Shown in pieces: positions 43,043 to 54,609 of a DNA stretch of 64,000 nucleotides. Location of the stretch: contig NC_086021.1 of assembly GCF_036323735.1 (NCBI RefSeq), positions 160,688,976 through 160,752,975 on the forward strand. Direction: 5' to 3'. Within the stretch, counting starts at the first letter, position 1. Each line of letters begins with the position of its first letter. Under the pieces are notes generated by a model. It did no database searches. It saw nothing but the letters and a program-made list of their open reading frames with translations, and was not told the origin of the DNA. The DNA comes from Rattus norvegicus (Eukaryota > Chordata > Mammalia > Rodentia > Muridae). The position numbers and the translations under genes are program-made.

Positions 43043-44009
43043 AAATAATTAAGAGTTCGTCAAGGTATAAGGTACAAGATAAATATTAAATCAGCTCTAT
43101 TTCTGTGTGTCAACTGTGAGCAATCCAAAACTTTAAAAGGAACACAATTAGAGTAAAAGGCTTAGGAAGAAATTTAAAGAGGACACGTTCACTGAATAGT
43201 ACAAAACATCATCTAAAGGAATATATCTAAACCATCCGAGTACTCACAGGACATTTGTATTCTTGAACTACAGCTTCAATACAATTTCTGTCAAAATCCC
43301 AGCTGAAAAATTTCACAGGCTGATAAGCCAGTTCTAAAATTCTTATGGAATTGCAAAAGACCTAGAATGGTCAAATAATCTTCAAGGGGGTAATTATAAG
43401 ACTCTTAAGACTTTATTTCAAAATCTATTACAAAGCTTTCGGGAGACTGTAGAACTAGGCTAAGGATAGACAGAGAGATTACTGGAGTTCAGACATCTGT
43501 GAGCAATTAAGCTCCGATAAAGGTATCAAAGTAATTCAGGGAGAAAGGACAGTCCTCAACAGAACTCCCAGAACGCCAAAGAGTTCATCTTGTCACCATG
43601 CAGTAGATAAAATACCAAGCACATACAGCCAAAGGAAGAATCTGTAACATTTTTTTAAAATGCAAAGAATGCCACCAAAAGAATGAACAGATAATACACA
43701 AGAGAAAATATTTTACCATCGTATCTTTGATAAAGGTATAAATGCCTAAAATATATACAGGACTTTTACAACATCACAATAAAAACATTAAGTAAACCAA
43801 TTCAAAATGGGAGCAGAGTTTTAGTAGACATTTTCCCAAAGAAAATACAGAAATATCTAATATACACATGAAAAAATGCTCATCATCAATAACTAGGGTA
43901 ATATTAATCTAAGCCACAATCAGGTATCACTTCACACATACTAGGATGGGCATAGTAGAAAGTGAGAAAGAAGAGAGACAGATGTCTTCCCCAAACTGAC
44001 CGAATGATC

Positions 44010-44100
44010 CTTTCAGACTTGGCCAGAATAAACCCTTTCTCCCTGAAGTTGCTTTTGTCAGCGTATTTTATTACAATATAAAAGAGCAATTAATAAAGAA
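44010..44100 (+). repeat. 3' end of an unnamed rodent repeat
   Basis: AGAATAAACCCTTTCTCCCT, AAGTTGCTTTTGTCAGCG and TTTTATTACAATA match the end of the family represented at 45965-46310 and 57955-58325. Confidence 0.5.
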
Positions 44101-44234
44101 AATTGGTACGCACCGTTGTTGCTATGGTAACACTGACCATGTGGTTCTTGGCCTTTAAATCTGCTTTGCAAGAGGAATGTGGAAGAGTTTGGAATTCTCG
44201 ACTAGAAAGAAAGATTCTTTGATTATTATAAGCC

Positions 44235-44438
44235 GGTGGTTTTCAACCTTCCCAATGCTGTGACCCTTTGATGTAGTTCTTCATGTGTTGTGGTGACTCC
44301 GACCCAAGAATTGTTTTGTTGCTACCTCATACCTGTAACTTTGCTACCTTTTTAAGTTGTAATATAAATATCTGACATGCAGGATATCTGCTCTGTGACC
44401 CCCGGAGGGGTTGAGACCCACAGGTTAAGAACCACTGC
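44235..44438. mobile_element. hAT DNA transposon (URR1-like)
   Basis: The ends are GGTGGTTTTCAACC and GGTTAAGAACCACTG. The interior includes CATGCAGGATATCTGCTCTG and GTGACCCCCGGAGGGG. Confidence 0.88.
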
Positions 44439-44439
44439 C

Positions 44440-45630
44440 TACCACCGTGTAAGCAGAGTTTAATTGGCCATTCTGGTGGCGGGGAGTGGTTGAAATCAAG
44501 TGAGTGATTCAGTTCATGAGGTTTCAGAGGACAACTATGGTTGTCTCACAGACAGAACTGGAGACTATCCAATTTATAATCCATTTTATATATCCAATTT
44601 ATAATTATGTCAGATTTGACAAAGAACCTGGCTGCATTCTACCCATGTCGAAAGGGTTCGCGTGAGCCTGAATTAAAAGGCAACATGCTGATTCCATTGG
44701 TGGAGGTAATTTCTGGATAACAGAAGGTTCAGGCCGAGACACGGCTGCTATTACTGCATTTATCCAGGCCTAGAGTGAAGAAGAGCAGACAAGCAGGGCA
44801 CAAATATATTTTTTAAAATGCAGTTTGTTCATAAAAAGAACTCAAACAAGTTTAACTCTACGGCTAAGGCACACAATAAAGAGGATGTAATTGTTAAAGT
44901 GTTCTTCACTGGGACAGCAAGAAAGGAGCCCAGGGCAAGACCCTGCCCATCAAAGGCTCCAACTTGTGAAAATCCAAACTAATTGGAGAGGATGGAGTCT
45001 AAGCTCACAATGCCTAAAGGGTTCCCTGCTCTTGGAAAGCAACTGCTTGGGAGAGTGTTTCCCTCGAGTCAGCACAGAGGCTGCAGCCACTGTGGTCCAA
45101 CTGGGGTCACGCTCTTCCCAAGCTGACAACAGAACTTGGCAGCTCTGTCCGCGTGGTTCCACAGGCATGAAAGATACAAGGTGGAGAGCGTATTGATTCT
45201 CCCTCCATGGCTTCAGATTGTCACTGTGTGGCGAGGCAGTGTGTTCCAGAAGTCCCTGAAAAGAGACCATTGTATGAAGTTGTGAAGGTGGAGCCTAAAT
45301 TGCAGTGGAGGCCCCAGGATGTTGGAGAGTGCAGAGCCATGGGACGTCCCCTAGGGGAAAGCCTCACAACATACTCATGAAGCATTTAATGCACACAAAG
45401 GATGACAGAAGTTACCATGGTCTCTCCCATCTTCCTCCCAAGTGCATAATAAACTATGGTTAGAAATTAGACGGCTTGTATTCTGGGAAGCTCTAACGGA
45501 TCTCCCAGGAAACTAGGAACCCTTGTGCAATAATGGTAAGTCCAATGTTTGCCTCCCTGGTCCCTCTCCTGCCTTCTGTTTTTCTTAGCCATCGTAGACA
45601 AGATGGTCCCCTGGTTGTAAGGAACCTGTG
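44440..45630. other. unique intergenic sequence
   Basis: Open frames on both strands around 44890-45270 overlap one another and lack splice or homology support. No gene is called. Confidence 0.45.
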
Positions 45631-45634
45631 TTTG

Positions 45635-45955
45635 TCAACTTCTTTTGCTAAAATGAAGTACCTGGGCCTAATGAACTTCTAAAAAGAAAGGTATACTTCT
45701 GCTCATGTTTTCTGCGATTACAGTCTAGTTTTAGGGTCCTATTTCTTGGGGCCTCTGGCCAAGGCAGCACATTATGTGGGCAGCAATGTCAAAGCAAACT
45801 GTATATGCCTTGAGCCAGGAGGCAGAAGAGAGCAAGAGAGCAGGGCACGCCCCAGTGACCTAATGACCCCTCACTAGGCCCACCGTTTTGAGGACCAAGT
45901 CTTCAACACAGGGACTTGTAGGAGGGGAGTCATCCAAGGCACACGTGGTGTGAAT
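45635..45955 (-). repeat. rodent interspersed repeat (unnamed)
   Basis: GGGGCCTCTGGCCAAGGCAG, CACGCCCCAGTGACCTAATG and CTCACTAGGCCCACCGTTTT followed by GAGGACCAAGTCTTCAACAC recur, diverged, at 50350-50705 and 60190-60570. The strand is chosen relative to the other families and is uncertain. Confidence 0.5.
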
Positions 45956-45964
45956 GTCCCACCA

Positions 45965-46310
45965 GGCTCCTGTGGATGAACACTTGATCCACCCATGGTG
46001 AAACTGTTTGGGAAGGATCAAGTGTGGCCTGTTGAAGGAGGTGTGTCTTGGGGAGACTTTGAGGCTTCAGATTCTGCCATTATCCCCAGTGTATCTCTGC
46101 TTCCTGTTTGTGGACTGAGATTCGAACCCTCAGCTGTTACTCCATTATGCCTGTTTGCCTGCTGCTGTCTACCTGTCTATCTCAGCCCCATCATAATGGT
46201 GATAGGTTCCTATCTACCTACAGTTGTAAGCCCCAAATAAACCCTTCTTTCTGTAAGTTGGCTTGTTCATGGCATTTTATCACAGTGATAGAAAGGTAAC
46301 TGGCGCAGAA
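45965..46310 (+). repeat. rodent interspersed repeat (unnamed), related to 17980-18300
   Basis: It ends with CCCAAATAAACCCTTCTTTC, TGTAAGTTGGCTTGTTCATG and TTTTATCACAGTGATAGAAA, the same terminal order as the intron 3 copy. Confidence 0.6.
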
Positions 46311-46319
46311 AGGCAGCAC

Positions 46320-47255
46320 CATTCTCTCCTATAGATCAGGAACCTAAGGGGTCTGGGCTGCTTACCACATAGTACCTGGCAGCTCAGTAAGAACAGTGAC
46401 ATGGAAAGCTAGGGCTCTTCCTGGACTTCAGTGTCACCATCTGTCAAATGGGAACAAGAGCACTTTGGCTGGGATACTTTCTAAAGTCCACCTTCAAACT
46501 TGCTTGAAGTCTCTGGAGCACCAGAGAAAAGAAAGGGTTGCGGCAGGGAGGAGAAGAAAGGAGGAAGGAAGACAGGGCATTAAAGGGGTGGTTAGGATTT
46601 CAGGTTTTATTTTATTTTTCATTCTTTTAGGTCATAATAAGGGAAAGATTCAAGCCAGATGTGGTGGTGACTTGCAGTAGCCAAGGGTGGAATCGCTGTG
46701 ATAACAGCACATTAGCATGAAGCCATATATCTATCAACAGCTCTGACAGAGCACAGCCATTGGCATTGGTCTGCACAGCTTCCCCACATTTGATCTTGGC
46801 ATTTGAAAGCCCTCAGACCCCAGCTGGGCTTCAGAACCCTTCCAGGACGGCTCCTCAGAAAGTGTCTAGCCCTGGCTCCACTCACAGGACAGGACAGGGC
46901 AGGGCAGGGACCCTGCTTCTCACTTGGCTGCACATTTGAGGCAAGCCAGGGAGGCAGGAAGAGCAGAGGCCCAGAAAAGCCAGGCTCAGCAGGGGCTGTG
47001 GAAGCATGGTCCAAACAGCCCACAAGGTCACAGGCCACACGGTTATTACTTTTTAATTAAAATGGCGTCTTTCCCCCTTATTACAAAAGCCATGTCTGTT
47101 TATTTTATCAAAATTAGAAAAGACAGACCAGGAAAAAGAAAAATTAAGAATGACCCATGACCCACAGAGAGCTGTTGTAGCACCCACTTATATCCGGGAG
47201 TCGGGGGCTGATTGCCTGTGGGGCCAGACTGAGCCTAACTATGAAATGGGTATTA
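46320..47255. other. unique intergenic sequence
   Basis: A short MIR-like scrap lies near 46430. The overlapping open frames at about 46712-47060 on both strands are unsupported. Confidence 0.45.
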
Positions 47256-47261
47256 AAAGTG

Positions 47262-47274
47262 ACAGCAGGGGGCA
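47262..47274 (+). promoter_or_regulatory. CTCF-like motif at the edge of a B4 SINE
   Basis: ACAGCAGGGGGCA differs from the CTCF core at the first base only. It may be part of the SINE head. Confidence 0.3.
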
Positions 47275-47600
47275 AGCACAAGGGACTGAGTTCAAGCCCT
47301 AGGACCCATGTAAAAAAGGACCAACATGGTGGCAGCAGGCTTGTAATCCCAGCACTGGGGGCTCACAGATAGGTAAATCCCTGGGCTCACTGGCCAGTCA
47401 GTCTAGCACAATTGGTGATCTTTGGGCCAGTGAGAGAGTCTGCCTCAAAAGAGTAGATGGTACCAAAGGGGAAAAAAAATGAGACTGTCTTCTTAGGCTC
47501 CATAGCCATGCATGCACACATACTGACATGTATATGTGCACCCAGATGAGCAGGCACCACACACGCTTTCACACACATTAACATGTATATGTACATAAGG
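47265..47600 (+). repeat. B4-type SINE
   Basis: GGGACTGAGTTCAAGCCCTA, CTTGTAATCCCAGCACTGGG and AGAGAGTCTGCCTCAAAAGA keep the tRNA/7SL-mixed B4 order and end in CA-rich ATGCACACATACTGAC. Confidence 0.8.
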
Positions 47601-47803
47601 TGAATTGGTTGATGTGAAAATTATTGTAAATGAGTGAATCGTGATATTAGAACCATCACATGTATTCGTTCTGACTAGGGCTGTTGACAGATATATAACG
47701 TCATGCTAATGTGCTGTGAGTCCACTCTCGACTACTGTCAGTTACTAGGATAGCATGCAGTATAAATTGTATCGGCACTGTAATGCCAGTCACAAGTCCA
47801 AGA

Positions 47804-47847
47804 GGTTGTTGTTGTTGTTGATGATGATGTTGTTGTTGTTGTTGTTT
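47804..47847. repeat. (GTT)n with GAT interruption
   Basis: About 13 triplets of GTT with three central GAT units, immediately before an antisense B1, so it is probably the expanded tail. Confidence 0.93.
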
Positions 47848-48128
47848 TGTTAAATAGGGTCTTACTTTGCAACCCTGGCTAGCCTGGAGCTTGCTATATA
47901 GACTAGTTTGGCCTCAGATTCAGAGAGAATTTCCTGCCTTTGCCTCTGCTTCCTGAGTGCTAGAACTGAAGGTGTGTGATTTTTCTTTTGAGAAAAAAAT
48001 CTAATGCATATAAGCCCTGGCTGGCATGAACTTTCTGTGTAGATCATGCTGCCTTGAAATTCTCAAGAGATTCACCTGCATCTGCCTCCTGAGTGCTGGG
48101 ATTAAAGACATTTGCTATCATGCTCAGC
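47848..48128 (-). repeat. two adjacent antisense B1-type SINEs
   Basis: The first (47848-47985) reads GGGTCTTACTTTGCAACCCT and CTGAGTGCTAGAACTGAAGG. The second (48005-48128) reads CCCTGGCTGGCATGAAC and TGAGTGCTGGGATTAAAGAC. Both are diverged. Confidence 0.82.
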
Positions 48129-48134
48129 CCCTTA

Positions 48135-49120
48135 AAAATATTTTGAATACAGACTTAAGTTTTAGAAACCTCCATGTGGGATGATGTCACAGGTGAGGCG
48201 GGTACAAGATAGAAGGAGGCCTGTCATTGGACGAGAAGGAAGGATGGGCGGGAGAAAAGTTTGAAGGAAGAGGAGGAGACTTGAATGGAAAGGGGGAAGA
48301 GACAGGAGGGACAGGTAGAAAAGCCGTGGCAGGACACTATGGCGGGTGATGTTAAGATTCCACGCTGTACCTTTACAGGTTGTTACAAATATTTTTAAGG
48401 GATGGATGTAGATTGGGCTTTGTATGTTTAGGTGGGCAATTATATCTTATCAATTGGGCCAAAGGTTATTGTGTTGTGTGTTCTTTCATGTGTAGATTTA
48501 AGTGTAAGAAAGTGTGGGGCGGCTGGTCTGGGCTGCCACCGAGTTGGGATGTGTGTTTCTGGCATGGAAACCTGTCTTGGGAACAAGGTAGGAAGAGAGA
48601 TTGCTGCCAGGCTCAGAGAGAGGCCTTTGGCAGTGATATGGGATGGAGCAGAGCGGGTGAGACATTTTGCTGACTGAGAATTAAGATATCCAGCAGATAT
48701 CTTGGGGCCCTGAGGTGCTGGACCTAAATGGGAGATAAAAAAACAACCATACTTTTTTATTTTTTATATTTTTACTACAACACCTCCACTTTGAAATCCC
48801 TATTAAATAGCTTTCTAGATACATATATTTTTGTACATATATTTGAAAGTAAATAAATACACATGTATGTACACATTTATACAGATAAATACACACAATA
48901 CAGTAGACTTTTATATGTATAGTCAATATAATATTCAGAAAAGGGAGGCAGTTGTGTTGAAGACTGAGAGCCAGTACCAGCACCCTTTCTTCCTTCACTT
49001 CCTCACTCTAGCAGCAGCCCCTAAATAACACAGTGACACAAAAACCTGGTTTGAAATCACTTATCTATTCTAATAGCTTCTAGTCTCCAGTCCTTCATGG
49101 GCCAGTACATTCTACTTTTC
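48135..49120. other. unique intergenic sequence
   Basis: An AT-rich ACATATAT/TGTACACA stretch lies at about 48820-48900. No gene is recognised. Confidence 0.45.
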
Positions 49121-49123
49121 AAA

Positions 49124-49136
49124 ACACCAGGGGGCA
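49124..49136 (+). promoter_or_regulatory. CTCF-like motif
   Basis: ACACCAGGGGGCA matches the CTCF core (CCACCAGGGGGCR) except for the first base. No repeat is recognised around it. Confidence 0.45.
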
Positions 49137-49139
49137 CCA

Positions 49140-50345
49140 ACCTAGGGTTGTCCCCTTTCTTTCCCTAAGGTGTGGAAGGCTTGGCTGGCTCCTCAATAGT
49201 CATTTTCTATTTCTCTGTCCATTCCTTTCTTGATTTTGTTTGAAGGGCTGGTATACCTTGTCCTGAGAAATCCGTTGTCATCAGAAAGCCTGATGTGCTA
49301 ATCCCATTCCCTCTGCAGAGTCTTGATTTCTTGACTGACTCTCTTGCTGCTATATCCCTGTGTATTCATGGAGGCTGTGGAATGTAAGTAATCTCTGGAG
49401 ATTTTGGGAGATGGCTATTGCTTTCTTGTAGAAGGGAAATGTCACTGGTGTCTTCTCATGCCTGTCTTCCTACCTTAAATTAGGAAATTATGTCATGAGC
49501 AGCTCCATCCCTTAGAGATGAAATAATGAGAGACTCACAGAACACCACAGGCCAGCATTCCACTAGCACTTGCTGTCTCCAGACTTTGTTTTATGTTTAT
49601 GCCACAATTAAACCGTGTCCTTTCCTTTTTAGAAGAAATAATAACCATCCATCATTACCGTGAAGCCAAAAGAGAGCAGAGATGTGGTGAACATCTTCTA
49701 TTGTCATTTCTCTGAGTGTGCCATGAGCCAGCAAAAACTTCCAAACAGCCACCTCACCAAATTCTGTGGAAAATTTTCATTTTCACTCTAGCAGCTGACG
49801 AAGTAGCTAGAGAAACCCATCAGCAGGCTGCTAGTCATTATGAGACCGGGGGTAGGGGGAGTTCACATTGTTTCCTGTTATTTCCTAAGTAGGCTGCGGG
49901 AAGATTCACTGAGGTAAAGTTCTTTTTCCACATCTTTAATGATTTCCTTTGGGTAAATTCCTCGAAGAGAACTTTCCAGGTAGAAGGTTATTTACACATT
50001 TACTCATCCTGCCTACTTGCCTTCCAGAAAGAAAATACCAAGTCACATGGTCATCTCTTTCCAGATGTTGCACACAACTTGAAGCAATGACTTGTGTTAC
50101 TCCAGGATCCTGTCTAGACTGTGCTTTGGGCCAAGAAAGGCTAGAATTGGTTACCTTTTGTCCCTTCCCAACAGAAGTGCTGATCCATACACCTAGCATC
50201 CTCTCCGGCTATGCCAAGACCAGAGCCACAGCAGATTTACACATGGTATCACCCATCCTGAAATCCTCAGTGCTAGGAGAACAGAGTCACTCAGAGCTCT
50301 AAATAGGACAGTGTCACAAGCAAACTTACAACCACAGCTTCATGG
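49140..50345. other. unique intergenic sequence
   Basis: No gene or clear repeat is seen. A frame on the plus strand at 49949-50302 overlaps one on the minus strand and neither is supported. Confidence 0.45.
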
Positions 50346-50349
50346 TTGT

Positions 50350-50705
50350 ATTAATCCAGGTTCTGTTGCTGTAACCAAATACCAGAGACTGAAGAGCTTA
50401 TAAGCAATAAAGGTTGGTTCAACTCATTGTTCCAGAGTATAGAAGACCCAAAACTGAAAAGTTAAGTCTGATAAAGACTCTTCTGCCAGTGGCACAAGTT
50501 ATCATGCTTCCATGCTTAGAAAAGGAAGTGTGCAGAAAAGGGTGTGTGACAAAGTCAGAACCAAGCTGCCTTTTCAAAGAAACCCAATTCTAAGAGAAAC
50601 CATCAATTCCTTAGTTCGTATATAGAATAGTCCATTAGAGAAGACAGAGACCTCACCACACGATTACACTTCAAGATCCTATAGGGCTCCACCTCTTAAA
50701 ATATC
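50350..50705 (-). repeat. rodent interspersed repeat (unnamed)
   Basis: GTTCTGTTGCTGTAACCAAA, TACCAGAGACTGAAGAGC and later AGGGCTCCACCTCTTAAAAT follow the same layout as 45635-45955 and 60190-60570. Confidence 0.5.
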
Positions 50706-50729
50706 ACAAATCATATAAAATTTCTTTTG

Positions 50730-51018
50730 TGTATGTGCATGTAAGTGCATGTTTGTGTGCATGTGTAGAGGCCAGGACATAACCCTAGGTGTCGTTCCTC
50801 AGGACTTTTTTTTTCTTTTTTAAAGGCAGACTCTTCCATTGACCTAGAAATAGCTAAGTAGGCCAGTCAGGCGCCTGTCTAGTGTTGGGTTACAGGAATA
50901 TTCCACCATGCTTGGGTTTTTCTTTCTTTCTTTTTCTTTTTAACATGGTTTCACAGGATCAAACTTGGTCCACATGTCTGCAAGGCAAGCACTTTACTAA
51001 TAGCTTTCTTCCCAGCTC
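50730..51018 (-). repeat. B4 SINE
   Basis: Antisense: GTGTAGAGGCCAGGACATAA, GTCGTTCCTCAGGACTTTT, TAGTGTTGGGTTACAGGAAT and CAAGGCAAGCACTTTACTAA then TTCCCAGCTCC. Confidence 0.75.
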
Positions 51019-51019
51019 C

Positions 51020-51715
51020 AAAGATTGAACTTTAATGTGAGTTTTGGTGGGAACATTCAACATAGCATTCGCCCATCCCCATTGGCACATCCACTCACGC
51101 GGAATGTTGTGCTGTTCTAACAGATTATCTGGAGCTTGTACATGCCTTGTCTCCATCATATTTCTAGTGGTATTTGTGCTTTAAGTTCACATTCAAACAT
51201 CACTACTACCAGGCGGTCTCCAGGGTGCTACAGTGCTGAGTCTGTGTACTAGACTTACTTTGCCCTGCAATTCCAGGTCACTCTCAGCCCCTCTGCCTCG
51301 TTCTCTTGCAGACTGACAAATAGCCAGTGCAGAGGAAGTCTGTCTTCCTCCAGACAGACATACAGCCACCCTCAGGCTCTTGCTCAAAGATCAGCTCCTC
51401 TTCCTCCTTCTATACTCTCTAGAAATATTCCCTGGGGATTTCAGAGCCCCCTATTGACTCCCTTTGGGGGCTGGTTCCTATTGACTTGCCCTGGAGACAT
51501 TCCAAGAGAGCATCAGGCTTAGAAGCTTAGAATGTTAGATGTGTGTGGGTTTAGCCCTCCTTGGATGGTTGGGAGGAAGGGACAGGAGAGGGAATTTTCA
51601 ACCATTTCAACAGGCCTTCTCAGCTCTCACTGTGGGTGTCAAGTAATCACTTGCAGCCTCTAGTGCTTGAGTCACACAGAAGATGCTTGCCAATCAGTTC
51701 CCCAGAGGGTGGTTT
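51020..51715. other. unique intergenic sequence
   Basis: Nothing recognisable was seen. Confidence 0.45.
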
Positions 51716-51717
51716 TT

Positions 51718-51872
51718 AAAAAATTACGTTTTGAGAATTTCATACATGATGACTGTATCTACATCATTTCCACCTCTCCCTCTCCCCCAGATCTTCCCAT
51801 GTCCCCTACCACTCCCCAAACCCATGACCTTTTCTTCTATAATTACTATTGTTACACACACACATACACACA

Positions 51873-51910
<38 letters not shown>

Positions 51911-52020
51911 GGCAAAACCACTGAGCACATTCAATGTTGCACCTATCTATATGTGTTTAGGACTGACCATTGGGAATTGGGCAACCTATTCAGGGGATTG
52001 TCCAGGCAAGGAAACTCTTA
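51718..52020 (-). mobile_element. rodent LINE-1 3' fragment (antisense) with internal (CA)n
   Basis: TTTTGAGAATTTCATACATG, TCCCCCAGATCTTCCCATG and CCCATGACCTTTTCTTCTAT resemble the antisense rodent L1 3' region. A (CA)n tract with CATA interruptions occupies 51853-51908, then GACTGACCATTGGGAATTGG continues the element. Confidence 0.55.
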
Positions 52021-52124
52021 AAGGGTTATTTATGGCTTGTAATGTCTCTTTGTTGAGTATATGTTTTCTTTCCCTCTAGCTCTGGGTTTAAAAAGAGTGT
52101 TCACGTCCCTTCCTTCTTTCTTTT

Positions 52125-52345
52125 TTTAAAAAAGACTTACTTGTTTCTTATTTTATGAGTATGGCTTATATGTAAGTCTTTGTGCCATGTGTGTGACTGG
52201 TGCCCGAGAACATCAGAAGAGTGGATTGGATTTTCTGGGACTACAGTGACACACAGTTGTAAGCTGCCATGAGGGAGCTGGGAATTGAACCCAGGTCCTC
52301 TGGAAGATCAGCCAGTACCCTTAACTATTGAGCCACAGTCCAGCC
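52125..52345 (-). repeat. B2/B3 SINE, diverged
   Basis: Antisense: TGTGTGACTGGTGCCCGAGA, GGGAATTGAACCCAGGTCC and TACCCTTAACTATTGAGCCA. Confidence 0.88.
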
Positions 52346-52349
52346 CTCT

Positions 52350-53495
52350 CCTTCTAGGACCAGGGAGTCCAGATCTCACCCTCTATCTTTCACTCTAGGA
52401 CAAGGGAGAACACAGGACATAAGGCAATCAGAATTACGGATTCTCTGGACTACCATTCTCTGGGCGTGGGAACCGAAAGCCGATTGGGGACTCTCCAAAA
52501 CTGATGCTGAGATTGCTGGAAGATTTTCCCTGACTGCTGTGACTTTGGGATTCAGAAGAAGTGGGGCTGGGTTGCTGGAAAATTGGGTCCAGACTGAGGA
52601 GTGAGAAGGATGTCATTGTGCTGCTCTCTTCCTCCTCCTCTTTCCTACTTCTTCCCCCTCTCCCTTCCTTTCCCTCACACTCCTACCTCCTGTCAGCCGA
52701 TGAGCTATGTGTACTCATCTATGGGTGGACTGTGTCTCTAACTCAGCTCTTTCCCAGGCTGTGCACTGGCCTGATAGGAGCAGGAAGAACAGGAAGTCAA
52801 GGGTGTGTTCAAAGAAGCAGAGGGCTCAGGTAGTAGGTAGTGCTCCCAGAATCCTCCACAAGGTCATTGTGCTATCTGAGCTCATGGCTTAGTTGGCACC
52901 AATGGCTTGTCAGCACCTTAGGAGCTGGCCAGTGTCAGTTCTCTGTGCAGTTTGCAGCACTGTTTCTCCACCCATCTGCTCATTACTAGAACTGTTGGAG
53001 GGCAGCTACACATAGTCCAAGGGGGAAGTTTCAATAAATACTCTCCATTATGGCCTGGGTATCATCCTGTGTTAACTGACAGGGAACATAAAAAACCTCT
53101 TGGTCATCACCTGGACTCCAATATCACTATTCTTCAGTCTTGTCCTAGTATCTCTGCTTGGAACCATTGCTTGACAAGTCTTACCTTCCAACTAATCTGC
53201 ACTTCAGAACTGCAACAGTGTCCTTGTCCAAAATCATTGAGACCACTTTACAAATTCATTCGCCGAGTTACTTGGGTACTGCTGCAGAACGCATTGGAGC
53301 ACACTGAAATGGCACCAACAATCTTCATTGCTATGGTAAAATACTCGGGAACATGAATCAAAGGAGAGAAGCTCTCATCTGTGGTCACGTGTCTCTGTTG
53401 TTTCTCTACTAAGTGGGAGAATACTACAGTGGAAACGTCGTGGGACAAGGCTGCTTTCCTCATGGCAGTCAATAAGCAGATGGCAGGAGGGGGGA
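52350..53495. other. unique intergenic sequence
   Basis: No gene is called. The 134-codon plus-strand frame at 52952-53356 has no recognisable domain and no splice support. Confidence 0.45.
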
Positions 53496-53502
53496 AGAAA
53501 AA

Positions 53503-53581
53503 TAAGGAAGAAGAAGGAGAAGGAGAAGAGGAGGAGGAGGAGGATGATGACGACGACGACAACAACAACAACAACAACAAC
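53503..53581 (+). repeat. graded trinucleotide repeat GAA-GAG-GAT-GAC-AAC
   Basis: Triplets change stepwise along one frame: GAA/GGA, GAGGAGGAG, GATGATGAC, GACGACGAC, then about seven AAC. In frame this would read Glu, Asp, then Asn runs, but the frame is not part of a gene. Confidence 0.93.
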
Positions 53582-53829
53582 ACAAGATTGGGACAAGATA
53601 TACCCTTCCTGTGATTGTCCCCATGGATCCTGTTTCCTCTTCCAGTTGGACCCTGCCTCCTGATAGCTTGTGCTCATTAAACAGTCATCACCATGGTGAT
53701 CCAACCACTCCTCTACAGCAAGAGCAGCCAGAGCAGCAGCCTAGAGTCTTTGGGGAACACTTGATATCCGAAACCATAATATCTCCCCTAAGGACAACTC
53801 CCTGCTCTTCTCTGGATGAATATTGTGAA

Positions 53830-53831
<2 letters not shown>

Positions 53832-53888
<57 letters not shown>

Positions 53889-53925
53889 TGTGGGTGTGTG
53901 GGTGTGTGGGTGTGTGTGGTGTGTT
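53832..53925. repeat. (GT)n passing into (GTGTGTGG)n
   Basis: About 25 GT units are followed by four GGGTGTGT-type octamers and GGTGTGTTGGGGGCGGGGC. It is Z-DNA-prone and G-rich. Confidence 0.96.
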
Positions 53926-53979
53926 GGGGGCGGGGCTGATGTCAGGGGTCTTCCATGACAGTTTTTCACTATTTTATTT

Positions 53980-54103
53980 TATTTGAGACAGGGTTTCAGT
54001 ATGTAGCTTTGGCTGGGACTTACTATGTAGACCAGGCAGGCCTAGAACTCATCTGTCTCTACCTCCTGAGTACTGGGAATAAAGACATTTGACATCATGC
54101 CAT
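53980..54103 (-). repeat. B1 SINE
   Basis: Antisense: TTGAGACAGGGTTTCAGTAT, TACTATGTAGACCAGGCAGG, GAGTACTGGGAATAAAGAC. Confidence 0.9.
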
Positions 54104-54104
54104 G

Positions 54105-54322
54105 CCCTCCTCATCTTTTGATGCAGTGTCCCTCACTGAACCTAGAGCTAATAGATTGGTTAGATAGGCTAGCCAGTGAGCTCCAGGGATCCCCAGCACA
54201 GATTACACAGGTTACAGATCGGATGGCCACCCCTAAGTCTTTGACAAGCCTATGGGGATCTGAGCTCAGTTCCTCAGGCTTTTGTGACAAGTGCTTTACT
54301 GGCTGAGAAGTTCTCCAGCCCC
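54105..54322 (-). repeat. B4-type SINE directly after the B1
   Basis: Antisense: GTGTCCCTCACTGAACCTAG, GGCTAGCCAGTGAGCTCCAG and AAGTGCTTTACTGGCTGAGA then CTCCAGCCCCTGG. Confidence 0.8.
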
Positions 54323-54452
54323 TGGCACTTTATTCTCAACAGTGACAATTTTTATTAGTTCACCCGTTTGTCTTTCTTTCTCACTAACTTTAAACTTACA
54401 GACTTGGACCCCAGCTCTGAATCTACACAGAGATGTCACATCATGATGAACT

Positions 54453-54485
54453 AATGAATGAATGAATGAATGAATGAATGAATGA
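54453..54485. repeat. (AATG)n microsatellite
   Basis: About eight AATG units. Confidence 0.95.
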
Positions 54486-54569
54486 TAACTAAAAGTATGT
54501 ACTCGATACATGGCATTGTGCCTGACCCATTAACTATCTGGATGACAATTGACTGAATGAGTGAGTGAG

Positions 54570-54606
54570 TGGATGGATGGATGGATGGATGGATGGATGG
54601 ATGGAT
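54570..54606. repeat. (GGAT)n microsatellite
   Basis: Nine GGAT units, preceded by a short GAGT run. Confidence 0.95.
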
Positions 54607-54609
54607 TGG

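Larger units (their letters stand above)
42545..43960 (+). mobile_element. LINE-1 ORF2 relic, split by a purine tract and a B3
   Basis: The left part (42545-42645, AATTTGCAGATAACATGATC) and right part (43050-43960, e.g. CAATACAATTTCTGTCAAAATC and TTATGGAATTGCAAAAGACC) are consecutive L1 ORF2 and 3' sequence. Many stops are present. The gap is filled by the (GA)n tract and the SINE listed separately. Confidence 0.75.
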
